Of a stretch of DNA of 64,000 bases, positions 1-64,000 are shown piece after piece. The stretch comes from Orientallactaga sibirica (taxonomy: Eukaryota > Chordata > Mammalia > Rodentia > Dipodidae). The stretch lies in the NCBI GenBank assembly GCA_036365145.1, contig JAEOAD010000982.1:7714001-7778000 (forward strand). The letters are read 5' to 3'. The position numbers and the translations under genes are program-made. Positions within the stretch are counted from its first letter, which is position 1. Each line of letters starts with the position of its first letter. Under the pieces are notes generated by a model. That model worked only from the letters and a program-made list of their open reading frames with translations. It was not told the DNA's origin and searched no databases.

Positions 1-879
1 CATTCATTTGCTGGGATCATAACTTTATGCTACTGTCTTACAAATCTCCCATCAACTTTTGAGGTAAAATCAAAGCAAAACAGTGCCCATCTATGTGCAT
101 GTGTGTGCACGTGCATACACACACCCCTGAATTGGGCTAAGAGCAACTAGATTTGCTGCTTCTTTAAAAACAATAGTGAGATCCAAAGATCACTGTCTCA
201 TATTTAATGTCTTTTATCATTTGATGAGCAAGGAAACATCTCCCCTGATTATGAAAATTAATTGAGGTCACTAAACAGCTTCCAGTGATACTCAATAGAC
301 GCACTGCATTTTGGTCTCAGAAGGTATAGTCCTTCAAGTTGTGAGACTGTTCCATGCATGGTGTGACATTTAGGGTCTCTGGTTCTTACTCACTAAATGC
401 CAGCAACCCCCTACCTCGTCATCATACTGATTTAAATGACTCTACTCATGCATTTACATATGCTTCCCTACTCCTAGAGACTGCGATATTATTCCCAATT
501 CGGAACCACTGTATTTCTTCCAAATAGAAAAAAAAAAAATTTTTTTTTGTTTGATGAAAAGTTAGTTGACAAATGTTTTACTGTATCCACTGTAGGAAGT
601 GTCAATTATAACAAAATGATATTTTTTATCTTGTAGTTGAGGGAATATTTTTTGCCCAACACAAAGTGGGATTATATTATAGAATCTGAAGATTTTGGAG
701 GTAGAAGGATCTGACTTCCAGGCTTCACCAGACATGAACTTTTGGGGTCCTTCGCTATACTTGTCCCCTGTACACATTGGTATATTCTGTGAGAGAGGAC
801 GTGCTCATGCTCATAGGCAGAAACTTCTTTCCATCAGTAGTATCTGATTGTCTGAGTTCTGTCTTCCTCCACCCCTTGC

Positions 880-1050
880 CAGCTGGGAGAATTGAGCAAT
901 GTTATTTCATAAATCTCCCTTAGGCTCATGTTCCTCACGTATAGAGTGGGGTAAAAATAGCACCCACCTCATAAGATTGGTGCAGAAATTCAAAATAATA
1001 CAAGTCAAGTATTTTGCTCAATGCTTACATGTGGTGTATAATTGATTAAT
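880..1050 (+). repeat. MIR-like SINE remnant
   Basis: Has the MIR core pattern: 'cttaggctcatgttcctcac', then a 'gtggggtaaaaatagcaccc' block. Degenerate, so tentative. Confidence 0.5.
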
Positions 1051-1427
1051 GTAGCATTATTGTTGTTATTTATAAATGATGATACTAATAGTAATTAGTT
1101 GTAATACATCATATTATTAAGAAACCTTGACTGCCACTTGCATTTTGTAAGAACTTTGCTCACTAGTTCAATAATGGTGTCACAAATGGCTGTTTTGGCA
1201 AAACATCATTATTTTTGGACAGATGTGGTAGACTTAATTTGTTTTAGTATAACAACAATAAATTACTAAGAAATATAACACCAAGTTCCAGAGTACTAAG
1301 GTTATAAAAATTGTATGTCAGTGGGGAGTCACTGAATTTCAGAGCTGGGATATGCCCTCCTATTTAAACCTTTGTCAAGATTTTTTCATTCTTTGTTATA
1401 AGGTGGAAAATGTCAGTAAGATGAACA

Positions 1428-1815
1428 ATCCTGTGTATGGGAGATGGCTCAGTTGGTAAAGCACTTACTGTATAAATGTGAGGATACAGGTTGTGATCCC
1501 CAGCACCTATGTAAATGCCTAGTGTGGCAGCACATGCCTTTAATCCCAGCACTTGGGAGGCAGAAACAGAAGAATCCCCAGAGCAACCCTGCTAGCTAGA
1601 CTAGCCAAATCAGTGAGCTCTGGGTTCATTAGGGAGCCTTCCTCAAAAAAATTAGGTAAACAGCAATTAAGGAAGACAACTGAGGTCAACATCTGTGCTC
1701 TACATACATGCACACATGTATGCACACCTAGCTATACAAACACATGTGCCCACACACATGAACATGCATATACATGCCTTCATGGACACACATGCATACA
1801 CACCACCTACACATC
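1428..1815 (+). mobile_element. B4-type composite SINE
   Basis: An ID/tRNA-like head (gagatggctcagttgg, B-box-like ggttgtgatcccc) is fused to a B1-like part (cctttaatcccagcactt) and ends in CA-rich sequence and an A17 tract, the B4 architecture. Confidence 0.7.
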
Positions 1816-1985
1816 TACAAAAAAAAAAAAAAAAAACCTGATACTCATGTATGGTTGGGATCTGCCTTTTCCAGGAAGTGTTGATGTTGAGTAACATTGG
1901 CTTACTGGCCATCTATGGGTAAGCAAATGATTTTCTAGAAGCAAGAAACCTGGACTATGTTACTAATGCTACTTTATTTCAACAG

Positions 1986-64000
<62,015 letters not shown>

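Larger units (their letters stand above)
1..1985 (+). other. Intron 2 (3' part)
   Basis: No coding sequence seen. It contains an old MIR-like stretch at about 880-1050 and a B4-type SINE at about 1428-1815. The rest is AT-rich sequence that I cannot assign. It ends in the acceptor tttcaacag. Confidence 0.85.

Noticed and set aside
1700..1912. 70-codon minus-strand frame rich in Cys and Phe
   Set aside because: It translates a CA-rich SINE end and a poly-A tract; low-complexity artefact.

Overview
The window is mammalian nuclear DNA from a rodent. It holds one protein-coding gene, on the + strand: the X-linked gene for the liver-type alpha regulatory subunit of phosphorylase kinase (PHKA2). 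I placed 28 consecutive coding exons by joining open frames between GT/AG splice sites and comparing them with the remembered human protein. They correspond to exons 3-30 of the 33-exon human gene and encode residues 80-1094. The joined coding sequence is 3,045 nt (1,015 codons), has no frameshift or stop, and has the same length as the human segment. The promoter, exons 1-2 and exons 31-33 lie outside the window. I see no second host gene, CpG island, tRNA/rRNA gene or CRISPR array.

Organism: the introns carry two abundant SINE families. One is a B1 monomer. The other is a tRNA-derived SINE with a CT-rich 3' part and an AAATAAA tail, matching my memory of the DIP SINE of jerboas (B2 superfamily). 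B4-type composite SINEs, rodent LTRs and a LINE-1 ORF1/ORF2 fragment are also present. A dipodid rodent (jerboa) is my best guess. 'Rodent' is secure; the genus is inference.

Layout: 1-1985 is the end of intron 2. 1986-21597 holds exons 3-10, which encode most of the glucoamylase-like (GH15) domain; intron 4 within it contains a nested LTR-retroelement complex at 4.8-8.4 kb. 21598-31085 is the 9.5 kb intron 10, with an antisense LINE-1 and a mosaic SINE. 31086-43328 holds exons 11-17. 43329-53000 holds exons 18-22, with the calmodulin-binding-like segment and an LTR inserted exactly at the exon 21 splice donor. 53943-55218 is a compact cluster of exons 23-26. 57705-63215 holds exons 27-30: the phosphorylated regulatory loop, with two very small exons (30 and 54 nt), then the basic calmodulin-binding-like stretch.

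Function: the alpha subunit is part of the (alpha-beta-gamma-delta)4 phosphorylase kinase, which activates glycogen phosphorylase. Its phosphorylation relieves inhibition of the catalytic gamma subunit. No undescribed multi-gene system is visible. The unusual signals concern how mobile elements have affected a conserved gene: a splice donor duplicated as a target-site duplication, head-to-head LTR elements, a site hit twice by SINEs, a SINE interleaved with its own flank, and an unexplained 64-bp duplication.
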